Positions 1 through 9,106 of a stretch of 64,000 bases of DNA are shown here, piece by piece. How positions within the stretch are numbered: the stretch's first letter is position 1; each line of letters begins with the position of its first letter. Origin of the DNA: Rhizobium sp. FY34 (GTDB lineage: Bacteria > Pseudomonadota > Alphaproteobacteria > Rhizobiales > Rhizobiaceae); the NCBI RefSeq assembly GCF_005222845.1, contig NZ_STFZ01000034.1:248001-312000 (forward strand). The letters are read 5' to 3'. Under the pieces are notes generated by a model. That model did not search any database, was not told the DNA's origin, and saw only the letters and a list, made by a program, of their open reading frames with translations. The position numbers and the translations under genes were made by a program.

Positions 1-449
1 ACCCGCGCCAGAAGCGGGCTGAACGGCCGCCCGAGCCGCGCCAGAACCAAAGCTGCGCGAAACCGCGCCGGATAGGGCAGAACCGCAACCAGCAGCCCGC
101 GGATCAGCCGATCCATCAAGGGCCGGCGATAGGTGTTTTCGATGTGGCTGCGGGCGTGATCGACCAGATGCATATAATCGACGCCCGAAGGACAGGTGGT
201 GGTGCAGGCAAGGCAGGAGAGACAGCGATCGATGTGCTTGACCACCTGCGCATCCGCCGGGCGACCATTTTCCAGCATGTCCTTGATCAGATAAATGCGC
301 CCGCGCGGACTGTCCAACTCATTGCCCAGCGTCACATAGGTGGGACAGGTGGCGGTACAGAAACCGCAATGCACGCAGCGGCGCAGGATCTTTTCCGATT
401 GCGCCACATGCGGATCAGCCAATTGTTCGGGCGTGAAGGAGGTTTGCAT
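1..449 (-). CDS. glcF: Glycolate oxidase iron-sulfur subunit GlcF (partial)
   Basis: This is the N-terminal part of the iron-sulfur subunit of glycolate oxidase, which passes electrons from the GlcD/GlcE flavin subunits to the membrane quinone pool during glycolate-to-glyoxylate oxidation. About 149 codons are visible before the left edge. Two ferredoxin-type [4Fe-4S] clusters are readable: Cys25, 28, 31, 35 (CVHCGFCTATCP) and Cys76, 79, 82, 86 (CLSCLACTTTCP). The ATG at 447-449 follows the glcE stop by three bases, so translation is probably coupled. The Fe-S pattern together with the glcDE neighbours makes the call secure; the C-terminal cysteine-rich CCG domains lie outside the window. Confidence 0.93.
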   Translation of the reverse strand, partial: MQTSFTPEQLADPHVAQSEKILRRCVHCGFCTATCPTYVTLGNELDSPRGRIYLIKDMLENGRPADAQVVKHIDRCLSCLACTTTCPSGVDYMHLVDHARSHIENTYRRPLMDRLIRGLLVAVLPYPARFRAALVLARLGRPFSPLLAR

Positions 450-452
450 GGT

Positions 453-1652
453 TCAAGCTCCTGCCGGATTGCCGGAATTGAAAACCCCTGCCGGATCGAG
501 CGAGGCGCGCACCCTTTGCGTCAAGGCGGCCACACCACTCGGCAGCGGTTCAAAGGCTGGCGTTAACGCCCGATCTGCATCGGCAGCGCGCATCAGCGTT
601 GCATGTCCGCCGCCAAGCTGATGCATCACATGACGCACAAGCTCAGCCTCGGGATCAGCCTCCATGCGCATCCACACCAACCCGCCCTGCCAGTCGTAGA
701 AGGCATCGATGCCCGTTTCCAGGCGCAGCGCCGCCACCAGCTGGAAACCGGCGCTTGGCGCCACCGAGACACGCCAGACCGGCTTTTCACTGCCATCCGC
801 ATAGGGCAAAACGTCACGCACCTGCTGCCAGAGAGCGGCGCTGTCGTCCGCCTCCAGGCACGTGACGGGCGCGAAAGGCTGAAAGGCAGAAATCAGCTTT
901 TCGGCCCGCACCGGCACCGAGGCCGGCAGGCCTTCGAGACGCAGAACGGTTGCCGCCCCCGGTGGCAGACGGCCGGTGAGAAAGCGGCCGCGCACGCTTT
1001 CCGGCAGATGGGCTGCGCCAGAAACTTCGACCGACAGGCCCATGGCTGTTGCCATGGCGCGGGCGGCATCGCCATCCTCAAGGCCGGATAGCACGATAGT
1101 GGCTTGCGTTTTCGGGCGCGGCAGCACGCGAAACGTCACTTCGGTGAGAAAGCCCAGCGTGCCGAAGGAGCCTGCCAGCAGCTTGACGAGATCGAGCCCC
1201 GTGACATTCTTCATCACACGCCCGCCGGCACGGATCACCTCGCCCGAGCCATTGATAAAGCGGATGCCGAGCAGGCTGTCGCGCGCCGCACCCGACAGAA
1301 GCCGGCGCGGGCCGGATGCATTGGTGGCAAACACGCCGCCGATCGTCGGCTGGCCTTGTGTGCCCATCAATCCCCGATGATCGATCGGCTCGAAGGACAG
1401 CATCTGGCCATTGGCGTCAAGCGCTGCCTCCACCTCCGCCATCGGCGTTCCGGCGCGCACGCTCATCACCATTTCGGCCGGATCATAGGCGGTGATGCCG
1501 GACAGACCGGTGGAGTGCAGCACGGCATCGGTCTCGGTACGATTGCCAAAGCCCGAGCGGGTATTGCCGCCGATGATCGACAGGCGCTGGCCGGCACTTG
1601 CGGCATTTCGCACCATGTCTGCGGCTTCGGCCTCGGTGGTGGGGATCAGCAT
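453..1652 (-). CDS. glcE: Glycolate oxidase FAD-binding subunit GlcE
   Basis: GlcE is the smaller flavin subunit of the GlcDEF glycolate oxidase. The 399-residue protein has the FAD_binding_4 (PCMH) fold in its N-terminal half: an SIIGGNTR segment near residue 25, and a GVFATNASGPRR-type segment near residue 105 followed by a glycine-rich GRVMKNVTGLDLVKLLAGS stretch, typical of the family. It is shorter than GlcD and lacks the full FAD-oxidase C domain, as usual for GlcE. It sits between glcD (upstream, separated by a RIME repeat) and glcF (3 bases downstream), which is the usual glcDEF order. Confidence 0.93.
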   Translation of the reverse strand: MLIPTTEAEAADMVRNAASAGQRLSIIGGNTRSGFGNRTETDAVLHSTGLSGITAYDPAEMVMSVRAGTPMAEVEAALDANGQMLSFEPIDHRGLMGTQGQPTIGGVFATNASGPRRLLSGAARDSLLGIRFINGSGEVIRAGGRVMKNVTGLDLVKLLAGSFGTLGFLTEVTFRVLPRPKTQATIVLSGLEDGDAARAMATAMGLSVEVSGAAHLPESVRGRFLTGRLPPGAATVLRLEGLPASVPVRAEKLISAFQPFAPVTCLEADDSAALWQQVRDVLPYADGSEKPVWRVSVAPSAGFQLVAALRLETGIDAFYDWQGGLVWMRMEADPEAELVRHVMHQLGGGHATLMRAADADRALTPAFEPLPSGVAALTQRVRASLDPAGVFNSGNPAGA

Positions 1653-1693
1653 GAGGCAGTCTCCCCGAAAGAGCGCCCAGCTTCTGCCAGACG

Positions 1694-1913
1694 CCCCCCC
1701 TCTGCCTTGCCAGGCATCTCCCCCTCAAGGGGGGAGATCGACAAGCGGCTATGCCCCGCCACCTTCTCTATCGTTGTAACTGCAGCTGACTTCACTGATC
1801 GTGCCATTGAAAAGACACCGATACGGCCAGCCGATCTCCCCCCTTGAGGGGGGGCCGAAGGACGAGTTGAGACCCGTGGCTCAACCTCGGTACTCCGGCA
1901 GGACAGAGGGGGG
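1694..1913. repeat. RIME-like intergenic inverted-repeat element, copy A (inside glcDEF)
   Basis: Two inverted arms lie between glcD and glcE. The left arm (1694-1740) carries CCCCCTCTGCCTTGCCAGGC followed by a self-complementary ATCTCCCCCTC-AAGGGGGGAGAT hairpin. The right arm starts at about 1832 with GATCTCCCCCCTTGAGGGGG and ends in CAGAGGGGGG. Compared with copies B and C the right arm is altered: after the G-run it continues with about 60 unrelated bases that include a GTTGAG...CTCAAC hairpin. The design (two palindromic modules in inverted orientation) matches rhizobial intergenic mosaic elements. The position inside an operon means it is transcribed. Confidence 0.8.
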
Positions 1914-1929
1914 TAATCCGCAAATATCA

Positions 1930-3363
1930 TCACGCCCTGCCCTCCAGCGGAAACACCTTGGAGGGATTGAGCAGCCATTGCGGATCAAAGGCGGCGCGCA
2001 CCGCCATCTGCTGGTCGAGGTCGGCTTTCGAATATTGATGGCGCATCAGGTCGCGTTTCTCGATGCCCACGCCATGCTCGCCGGTCAGACAGCCGCCCGC
2101 ATCGACACAGAGCTTGAGGATTTCGTTGCCGGCGGCCTCGGCCTTTGCCGCTTCATCCGGATCATTGGCATTGAACAGGATCAGCGGATGCATATTGCCA
2201 TCGCCGGCATGAAAGACATTGGCGACACGCAGGCCAAAGCCTTCGACAATCTCGCCGGTGCGTTTGAGTACGTAAGGTAGCTGGCTGAGCGGCACCGTGC
2301 CATCCATGCAGATATAGTCTGCGATACGCCCTGTGGCGCCGAAGGCGGATTTGCGGCCCTTCCAGATCAGCGCCGCCTCGGTCGCCGACTGGCATTCGCG
2401 CACAGTCTTCACCGCATGGCGATGGGCAATCTCGACGATCAATGCCAGCATGGCATCCATCTCGGCCTCGGAGCCCTCGACCTCGACGATCAGAAGCGCG
2501 CCGACATCCAGCGGATAGCCGGCCTTGGCAAAGGCCTCGCAGATCTCGATGGCCGGCTTGTCCATGAATTCGATGGCCACCGGAATAATGCCCGAGCCGA
2601 TAACATCGGCAACGCAGGCGCCCGCCTCCTCGGAGGTTTCAAAGCCGAACAGAACCGGGCGCGCGCCTTCCGGCTTGGCAATGAGGCGGACGGTCGCCTC
2701 CGTCACGATACCGAGCTGGCCTTCCGAACCACAGACAAGACCCAGAAGATCATAGCCGCCGGCATCCAGATGCTTGCCGCCCAGCTCGATCACCGTGCCA
2801 TCCACCAGCACCAGCTTGACACCGAGCAGATTGTTGGTGGTGACGCCGTATTTGAGACAGTGGGCACCGCCGGAATTCATGGCGATATTGCCACCGATGG
2901 TACAGGCCATCTGCGAGCTGGGATCTGGTGCGTAAAAGAAGCCTTCCGGCCCTACCACATCGGAAATCGCCAGATTGGTAACACCGGCCTGGACAATGGC
3001 CGTGCGGTTGAACGTGTCTATCTCGAGGATCTTCGACATCTTGGACAGGCCGATGACGACGGCATCTTCCTGCGGGATGGCGCCGCCGCACAGCGACGTG
3101 CCTGCCCCGCGCGGCACGACCGGCACGCCATAGCGGTTGCAGTATTTCAGCACCGCAGACACCTGCGCCGTGGTCTGCGGCAGCGCGACACAAAGCGGTA
3201 ATCGACGGTAGGACACAAATGCGTCCGTTTCGAAGGGCACAAGCTCGCGGGCCTCATGCACCAGACAATCTACCGGCAGGAGATCCTTAAGATCGGTGAT
3301 GATAGTATCGCGGCGTGACAGGACATTTGCCCGTGGCCTCAGGAATTCAATGGTGTCGGACAC
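1930..3363 (-). CDS. glcD: Glycolate oxidase catalytic subunit GlcD
   Basis: GlcD is the main FAD subunit that oxidises glycolate (and D-lactate) to the 2-oxo acid. The 477-residue protein has an N-terminal FAD_binding_4 domain (VPVVPRGAGTSLCGGAIP near residue 80, GNIAMNSGGAHCLKYGVTTNN near residue 160) and a C-terminal FAD-oxidase_C domain with the HAGDGNMHPLI and GEHGVGIEKR motifs. I chose the GTG at 3361-3363 because GGAGGAGAC lies just upstream; an in-frame ATG 39 bases further out has no ribosome binding site. It is the first gene of glcDEF; the 210 bases upstream should hold the operon promoter. Confidence 0.95.
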   Translation of the reverse strand: MSDTIEFLRPRANVLSRRDTIITDLKDLLPVDCLVHEARELVPFETDAFVSYRRLPLCVALPQTTAQVSAVLKYCNRYGVPVVPRGAGTSLCGGAIPQEDAVVIGLSKMSKILEIDTFNRTAIVQAGVTNLAISDVVGPEGFFYAPDPSSQMACTIGGNIAMNSGGAHCLKYGVTTNNLLGVKLVLVDGTVIELGGKHLDAGGYDLLGLVCGSEGQLGIVTEATVRLIAKPEGARPVLFGFETSEEAGACVADVIGSGIIPVAIEFMDKPAIEICEAFAKAGYPLDVGALLIVEVEGSEAEMDAMLALIVEIAHRHAVKTVRECQSATEAALIWKGRKSAFGATGRIADYICMDGTVPLSQLPYVLKRTGEIVEGFGLRVANVFHAGDGNMHPLILFNANDPDEAAKAEAAGNEILKLCVDAGGCLTGEHGVGIEKRDLMRHQYSKADLDQQMAVRAAFDPQWLLNPSKVFPLEGRA

Positions 3364-3627
3364 GTCGTCTCCTCCAACTGGCCCTGATACCATTCCTCTC
3401 ATGCCTGAACGGCGGCTTCAAGCGCTGCTTCTTGCCGCACCCTATGCGAGAAAACGTCCGCAATACATATAATTTTTCTAATATTTAAGCTCGGCGCAAC
3501 CCTTGTCTGATATGATCGTTACAATGGGCTTTCAAGCGCATGATATTTCCGTGAGTGTCGCAAATGAACAGCTGTGCAATGCCGCGAATATGGTAAAAGA
3601 ATCATCCATTGTGGAGACGTAGACGAA

Positions 3628-4131
3628 TTGAGCCTTCTCGACCGAATCACTGCCAACCTCATCCTGATGCTGCAGCGTCCGCCGCGGCAGCAGTATGCTG
3701 CGCTGTGCTATCGGTTCACCCCCTCCTCCGGCCTACAGGTCCTATTGCTCACCAGCCGCGAAACGCGCCGCTGGATCATCCCCAAGGGATGGCCGATGAA
3801 GCACAAGAAGGGCCATGCGGTGGCCGAGCGCGAGGCCTATGAGGAGGCCGGCGTGCGCGGCAAGGCGGAAAAGGATCCGATCGGCTATTTCGGCTATATG
3901 AAAAAGCGCAAGAGCGGGCTGACCGTGCCGGTGATGGTGCGTGTCTATCCCTTGCGCGTCGATGAGATGCTGGAAGATTTTCCCGAAAAGGAAAGCCGCA
4001 CGCTGGAATGGGTCTCTTGCACGGAAGCCGCGCTTCGTGTTCAGGAGCCGGAACTGCGTAGTCTTTTCCTGAATTTTTCGCGTCGGGCCGAAGCCATCGT
4101 CCCGGAAAAATTTCGCGCCGTCGGGCGATAA
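3628..4131 (+). CDS. Nudix hydrolase (diphosphoinositol/dinucleoside polyphosphate type)
   Basis: A small Nudix hydrolase that would cleave nucleoside diphosphates linked to another moiety. The Nudix helix is visible as PKGWPMKHKKGH...REAYEEAGV, with the metal-binding REAYEE core intact. The glutamate eight residues before the core arginine in the textbook box is a lysine here; the PKGWPM form is common in the DIPP/MutT-like clade. I prefer the TTG at 3628 (GGAG at 3613-3616; protein then begins SLLDRITANL) giving 167 residues. A GTG at 3574 would add 18 residues. The substrate cannot be read from sequence. The gene precedes a phosphate transporter but the spacing does not force an operon. 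Confidence 0.85.
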   Translation: MSLLDRITANLILMLQRPPRQQYAALCYRFTPSSGLQVLLLTSRETRRWIIPKGWPMKHKKGHAVAEREAYEEAGVRGKAEKDPIGYFGYMKKRKSGLTVPVMVRVYPLRVDEMLEDFPEKESRTLEWVSCTEAALRVQEPELRSLFLNFSRRAEAIVPEKFRAVGR

Positions 4132-4204
4132 TATTTCTGTGCCCTGCAGCTGGCATGATGGCTGACGAGGCGCACACGCACAGCCGCAGGCGGTACGAAC
4201 GCAA

Positions 4205-5761
4205 TTGAGCATCACACCAGACAGCAATCCCCATAACCGCGGCCCGAAGGGCGCCCGGAAGAAGACACTCGACCGGGATCTCGACAAGATTGCCTCTGTC
4301 GAGAACGCGTCCATGAATGTCTCCAGGGCGCTGGCCGCGCCGGGCGCCGCCTTCCTGTTCCTGCTGGCCGTGGTGGTATTCACCACAACCTCTCTCGGCG
4401 GGCAGCAATCGACCATCATCGCCGTGGCAGCCGCCGTGCTGGCGGCCTATATGGCGATGAATATCGGCGCCAATGATGTCACCAACAATATCGGTGCCGC
4501 CGTCGGCGCGCGCGCCTTCAGTCTTGGTGCAGGCCTTGCCATTGCCGCCGTCTGCGAGGTGGCAGGCGCGGTGATTGCCGGAAGCCCGGTTGCCGAGACG
4601 ATTTCAAGCGGCATCCTGCATGTCGACATGATGGCCAGCCCCAGCCATTTTATCTGGGCGATGATGGCCTCGCTGCTGGCGGCGGCCGTCTGGATCAATA
4701 TCGCCACCTGGATCGGCGCGCCGGTTTCCACCACGCATGCGATCGTCGGAGGTGTAACCGGCGCAGGCATTGCCGCCGCCGGCGTCAGCGCCGTGAACTG
4801 GCCAACACTTGCGGGCATTACCGTGAGCTGGATCGTCTCGCCGCTGCTCGGTGCGCTGGTCGCTGTCGCCATGCTTGCCTTCATCAAGAATTTCATCATC
4901 TACACGCCGGACAAGATCGCCGCCGCACGGCGCTGGGTGCCCATGCTGATCGGCCTGATGTTCGGCACCTTTGCCACCTATCTGGCCATCAAGCTCTCGG
5001 AACAGCTCTTTGAGATCACCCTTGCCGGTTCCGCCGCACTTGGCCTTGCCGTCGGGCTCGTCTCGTGGGCCATCAGCATTCCCGTCATCCGCCAGCAGTC
5101 GGCAGGGTTTGAGAACCGCAATCAGTCGCTGAAGAAGCTCTTTCATATTCCGCTGATCTTTTCAGCCGCACTTCTGTCCTTCGCGCATGGCGCCAATGAC
5201 GTGGCCAATGCCATCGGGCCGCTGGCCGCCATTATCGAGACGCTGCAAGGCGGAAGACTGGTGGCGCAGGCAAGTGTGCCGACCTGGGAACTGTTGATCG
5301 GCGGGCTCGGCATCTCGCTCGGCCTGCTGCTGTTCGGCCCCAAGCTCGTCAACCTGGTCGGCAAGGAGATCACCAAGCTCAACCCGATGCGCGCCTATTG
5401 CGTGGCGCTGTCGGCGGCGGTCACCGTCATTCTTGCCTCCAGTATCGGCGTGCCGGTCAGCTCCACCCATATTGCCGTCGGCTCGGTTTTCGGCGTCGGC
5501 CTGTTTCGCGAATGGTATATTGCCAAGTCCCGCCGGCGGCAGGACTATCTGCGCCGCAAGGCAGGCCTTGAACCGCAAGCCGTCGACAAGCAGGCCACGG
5601 ACAAGAACGCCCACGACGTGAACGTTGACGAGGTGCGCCGCCGCCATCTCGTACGCCGTTCGCACCTGCTCACCATCGTTGCGGCCTGGACGATCACCGT
5701 TCCGGTCTCGGCAGCCCTTGCGGGCCTGCTGGCGATGGTTATGTTCCGGCTTTTCATCTGA
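4205..5761 (+). CDS. pit: PiT-family inorganic phosphate transporter
   Basis: A low-affinity inorganic phosphate (metal-phosphate/H+) symporter of the inner membrane. Both PiT signature repeats are present: MNIGANDVTNNIGAAVGAR near residue 82 and AHGANDVANAIGPLAAI near residue 325, which mark the two inverted halves. Many hydrophobic segments span residues 45-290 and 310-515. At 518 residues it belongs to the longer bacterial PitA class, with a charged cytoplasmic stretch near residues 435-480. The annotated start is a TTG at 4205 with a weak ribosome binding site; the ATG at 4313 (MNVSRAL) is a plausible alternative that would remove a 36-residue polar leader. Confidence 0.93.
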   Translation: MSITPDSNPHNRGPKGARKKTLDRDLDKIASVENASMNVSRALAAPGAAFLFLLAVVVFTTTSLGGQQSTIIAVAAAVLAAYMAMNIGANDVTNNIGAAVGARAFSLGAGLAIAAVCEVAGAVIAGSPVAETISSGILHVDMMASPSHFIWAMMASLLAAAVWINIATWIGAPVSTTHAIVGGVTGAGIAAAGVSAVNWPTLAGITVSWIVSPLLGALVAVAMLAFIKNFIIYTPDKIAAARRWVPMLIGLMFGTFATYLAIKLSEQLFEITLAGSAALGLAVGLVSWAISIPVIRQQSAGFENRNQSLKKLFHIPLIFSAALLSFAHGANDVANAIGPLAAIIETLQGGRLVAQASVPTWELLIGGLGISLGLLLFGPKLVNLVGKEITKLNPMRAYCVALSAAVTVILASSIGVPVSSTHIAVGSVFGVGLFREWYIAKSRRRQDYLRRKAGLEPQAVDKQATDKNAHDVNVDEVRRRHLVRRSHLLTIVAAWTITVPVSAALAGLLAMVMFRLFI

Positions 5762-5779
5762 ACGGATCGGCAGACAATC

Positions 5780-6526
5780 ATGCGCGCCAATTTCCGCATG
5801 CAGCGGCTTTTCATCGATGCTCCCCTTGGGGAAGGCCTTGCCCATGAGGCCGGCAGCGATCACTTCAACTATCTGATCAATGTTTTGCGCATGCAGGATG
5901 GCGACGAGGTTCTCGTCTTCAACGGGTATGATGGCGAATGGCGGGCAAGGCTTGTCCAGCCCAGCCGCAAGAAGCTTGTTATGCAGGCCATCGAACAGAC
6001 GCGGCCGCAAACGCCCCTGCCCGACCTGCATTATCTGTTTGCGCCGCTGAAAGTGGGCCGGCTGGATTATATTGTGCAGAAGGCCGTGGAAATGGGTGCA
6101 GGCCTGTTGCAGCCGGTTATGACCCAGCATGTGCAGGGCAAGATCACCAGCCTGGAGCGCCTGCAGGCCAATGTGATCGAGGCTGCCGAACAATGCGGTA
6201 TTCTGTCGGTTCCATCCGTTCTGGCGCCGGTCAAGCTCAAGGATATGCTCGAGACCTGGCCCGCCGAGCGGCGCATCATCTTTTGCGACGAAGGCGAGGA
6301 GAGCCACAATCCGCTGCCCATCCTGAATGCCATAACCGAGCGCAAACTTTCGCTGCTGATTGGCCCGGAAGGCGGGTTTTCAGACGAGGAGCGCCGGCTG
6401 TTGCGCAGCCTGCCCTATGTCACCGCCATACCGCTTGGGCCGCGCATCCTGCGCGCCGATACGGCAGCGGTTGCAGCACTGGCCGTGGTGCAGGCAACGA
6501 TAGGCGACTGGGCTTCAACCGACTGA
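5780..6526 (+). CDS. rsmE: 16S rRNA (uracil-1498-N3)-methyltransferase RsmE
   Basis: RsmE methylates N3 of U1498 in 16S rRNA of the 30S subunit using S-adenosylmethionine. The 248-residue protein has an N-terminal PUA-like part (HYLINVLRMQDGDEV, residues 33-47) and a C-terminal SPOUT knot domain with the SAM-binding motifs LLIGPEGGFSDEE (near residue 193) and LGPRILRADTAAVAAL (near residue 216). Length and motifs fit the family. The start lies 18 bases after the phosphate transporter stop, and gshA follows 118 bases later, an arrangement common in Rhizobiales. Confidence 0.96.
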   Translation: MRANFRMQRLFIDAPLGEGLAHEAGSDHFNYLINVLRMQDGDEVLVFNGYDGEWRARLVQPSRKKLVMQAIEQTRPQTPLPDLHYLFAPLKVGRLDYIVQKAVEMGAGLLQPVMTQHVQGKITSLERLQANVIEAAEQCGILSVPSVLAPVKLKDMLETWPAERRIIFCDEGEESHNPLPILNAITERKLSLLIGPEGGFSDEERRLLRSLPYVTAIPLGPRILRADTAAVAALAVVQATIGDWASTD

Positions 6527-6644
6527 CAGAACCCGCGCATTGACAGAGCGTTAAGAGAAATTCACTTGCACAGGCCAAAGATCCGGTACAAGCAGCACTT
6601 CCCGAACTGCCTGTGCAGCCTAGCCCAAAGACAAGGTCTATTTC

Positions 6645-8018
6645 ATGGCCCGCGACACCACCGATCATACGCCCCTCGGCTCCGTCTCGGACATGGCAGC
6701 CTATCTGGCTGAAGGCTCAAAGCCGCCTGCCGATTTCCGCATGGGCACCGAGCACGAGAAGTTTGCCTTTTTTCAGGCCGATCATTCGCCCGTGCCCTAT
6801 TTCGGTGACCGCAGCATTTCCGCCCTGTTGAAGGGCATGCAGGAAAAGCTCGGCTGGGATCCGATCATGGATGGCGAAAACGTCATCGGCCTTGGCCAGC
6901 ATGACGGCATGGGCGCCATCTCGATCGAGCCCGGCGGCCAGTTCGAACTGTCCGGCGCACCGGTGGAAACCCTGCACCAGACCTGTCGCGAATCCAACCA
7001 GCACCTGGCCGTGCTGCGCGAAGTGGCAGAGCCCATGGGCATCCGCTTTCTCGGCATTGGCGGCAGCCCGAAATGGACGCTGGCTGACACGCCGGTCATG
7101 CCGAAATCCCGCTACAAGATCATGAGCCGCTATATGCCGAAAGTCGGCAGCCACGGGCTTGACATGATGTATCGCACCTGCACGATCCAGGTGAACCTCG
7201 ACTTTTCATCCGAAGCCGACATGGCCCGCAAGATGCAGCTTTCCTTGAAGCTGCAGCCGCTGGCGACCGCACTGTTTGCCTCCTCGCCGTTTACCGAAGG
7301 CCGGCCGAACGGGCTTCTGTCCTGGCGCGGCGAGATCTGGCGCGACACCGACAATGCGCGCGGCGGGCTGATGCCGAAGGCCTTCGAACCGGGCTTCGGC
7401 TTCGAGACCTATGTGGAATGGGCGCTCGATGTGCCGATGTATTTCATCGTGCGCGACGGCCTCTACCACGATTGCACCCACATCACCTTCCGCCAGTTCA
7501 TGAATGGCGCGCTGAAGGGCGAAGTGGCCGATTGGCAGCCGACGCAGGGCGACTGGACGAACCATCTGGGCACGCTGTTTCCCGATGTGCGCCTGAAGCG
7601 CTATCTGGAAATGCGCGGCGCCGATGGCGGCCCGTGGCGTCGCATCTGCGCGCTGCCGGCCTTCTGGGTCGGGTTGCTGTATGACGACGCGGCGATGGCG
7701 GCGGCTGAAGAGGTGACCAAGGCCTGGACTTACGCCGATGTGCTGGCTCTGCGCGATGCGGTACCCTCCAAGGCGCTGAAGACGGAGATCGCCGGTCGTT
7801 CGCTTCTGGATGTGGCCCGCGATATCATCAGCATCTCGACCGCTGGTCTCAAGTCCCGCGCCCGCCTCAACAGCGAAGGCCAGGACGAGAGCCTGTTCCT
7901 GCAGCCGCTGGAAGAGATCCTTGCCAAGAAGCGGGTGATGGCCGAAGACATGCTGGCGCTCTATGAAGGCCGATGGAACGGCTCTGTGGAGCCAGTTTTT
8001 GACGAGTTCCAATACTGA
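6645..8018 (+). CDS. gshA: Glutamate-cysteine ligase GshA
   Basis: Catalyses the ATP-dependent ligation of L-glutamate and L-cysteine, the first step of glutathione synthesis. The 457-residue protein belongs to the plant/alphaproteobacterial glutamate-cysteine ligase class (GCS2 fold). Recognisable parts are the N-terminal FRMGTEHEKF substrate-binding stretch (residues 26-35), GAISIEPGGQFELSGAP (near residue 87), LGIGGSPKW (near 130) and MYRTCTIQVNLDFSSE (near 175). The start is the ATG at 6645. It is monocistronic or co-transcribed with rsmE; a small DUF937 gene follows. Confidence 0.95.
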   Translation: MARDTTDHTPLGSVSDMAAYLAEGSKPPADFRMGTEHEKFAFFQADHSPVPYFGDRSISALLKGMQEKLGWDPIMDGENVIGLGQHDGMGAISIEPGGQFELSGAPVETLHQTCRESNQHLAVLREVAEPMGIRFLGIGGSPKWTLADTPVMPKSRYKIMSRYMPKVGSHGLDMMYRTCTIQVNLDFSSEADMARKMQLSLKLQPLATALFASSPFTEGRPNGLLSWRGEIWRDTDNARGGLMPKAFEPGFGFETYVEWALDVPMYFIVRDGLYHDCTHITFRQFMNGALKGEVADWQPTQGDWTNHLGTLFPDVRLKRYLEMRGADGGPWRRICALPAFWVGLLYDDAAMAAAEEVTKAWTYADVLALRDAVPSKALKTEIAGRSLLDVARDIISISTAGLKSRARLNSEGQDESLFLQPLEEILAKKRVMAEDMLALYEGRWNGSVEPVFDEFQY

Positions 8019-8117
8019 ACGCACCTGTTGCGCTGCGGTTGAACAAAGCGGTTTCGCTCGCCTCTTTTCCAGTTATAGTGACCGGACAAAAAGAGATTCC
8101 AGAGAGGAGCCAACTTT

Positions 8118-8993
8118 ATGCTGCCGCTGTTCGACATGATGCTCAAGGCGCAGAACGGCGCCGCCATGGAAACCATGGCAAAGCAGTTCAACATTGCCCA
8201 GGAACAGGCCGCCCAGGCCATGGCCGCGCTGATGCCGGCCTTTTCCTCCGGCTTCAAGCGCACTGCTGCCAACCCATATGATTTCAGTTCGCTGATGAGC
8301 GGCATGTCCACCGGCGGTTACGCCAAATATTTCGAAGACATGAGCCGGGCCTTCACGCCGCAGGGCATGGCAGACGGAAATGCAGTGCTGGAAAAGCTGT
8401 TCGGCTCCAAGGATGTCTCACGCGCGATTGCCGAGCAGGCGGCCAACCTTACCGGCATTGGCCAGGATGTTCTGAAACGCATGATGCCGGCAATGGCCGA
8501 CACGATCATGGGCGGGCTGTTCAAGCAGATGAGCGGACAGGTGGGCGCCAATCCGTTTTCGCCGGATGCCATGAACCAGATGACGCAGCAATGGCTGCAA
8601 GCAATCGGCATGGCGCCCAAGGTTCAGCCGCAGGCGCAGGCCATTCCTTTCGACAATCCAATGTTCCAGGCCATGCGCAGCATGTGGGGCATGGACAAGC
8701 CGGCCCAGCCGGCACCTGCTGCCAATCCGTTTGCCGACAATCCCTTTGCCAAGGCTTTCCAGGACATGATGACGGGCGCTTTCGCCCAAAAGCCGGAACA
8801 GGCTGCACCGCAGGCCACCAAGCCACCGGAGCCCGATGTGAAAAAGCCGGAAGTGGAGAATTTCCAGACCATGCTGAACACCATGTTCGACAGTGGCGTG
8901 GAAGTGCAAAAGGCCTATCAGAAGAACATGGAAGCGATCTTCGAGGGCTATCGGCAGGCCGTTCCGAGCGAGGCGGCAAAACCGTCCGCCTGA
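8118..8993 (+). CDS. DUF937 family protein
   Basis: A 291-residue protein of unknown function. The N-terminal 145 residues match the pattern of DUF937/YidB-like proteins: an Ala/Met/Gln-rich helical start with AMETMAKQFNIAQEQAAQAMAALMP, then NPYDFSSLM, a GNAVLEKLFGSKDVSRAIAEQ motif and MMPAMADTIMGGLF. Residues 150-290 are Ala/Pro/Gln-rich and probably disordered, ending in two short helices. No signal peptide is visible. The ATG at 8118 is preceded by AGAGAGGAG. It follows gshA by 99 bases and is separated from the convergent DUF1127 gene by a hairpin terminator. Confidence 0.75.
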   Translation: MLPLFDMMLKAQNGAAMETMAKQFNIAQEQAAQAMAALMPAFSSGFKRTAANPYDFSSLMSGMSTGGYAKYFEDMSRAFTPQGMADGNAVLEKLFGSKDVSRAIAEQAANLTGIGQDVLKRMMPAMADTIMGGLFKQMSGQVGANPFSPDAMNQMTQQWLQAIGMAPKVQPQAQAIPFDNPMFQAMRSMWGMDKPAQPAPAANPFADNPFAKAFQDMMTGAFAQKPEQAAPQATKPPEPDVKKPEVENFQTMLNTMFDSGVEVQKAYQKNMEAIFEGYRQAVPSEAAKPSA

Positions 8994-9012
8994 CAGGATC
9001 GGAGAGAACCAT

Positions 9013-9048
9013 AAAAAAGGCCCGGCGCGGTTAGGCAACCGGCCGGGC
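9013..9048 (-). terminator. Intrinsic terminator of the DUF1127 gene (possibly bidirectional)
   Basis: A strong hairpin spans 9020-9048: GCCCGGC, one bulged G, CGGTT, loop AGGC, AACCG, GCCGGGC. On the minus strand it is followed by a run of six T (9013-9018), the classical intrinsic terminator layout. The convergent DUF937 gene ends at 8993, so the hairpin may also stop plus-strand transcription, although no T-run follows it in that direction. Confidence 0.8.
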
Positions 9049-9106
9049 AGTCATGCAGGGTCATTGGCAAAACCCTGCGGGGAAAACTGGTGGTCTCTGG
9101 CGCGGA

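Noticed and set aside
1694..1913. CRISPR array or insertion sequence
   Set aside because: There are only two inverted arms per locus, no regular spacers and no transposase; the structure matches an intergenic mosaic repeat.
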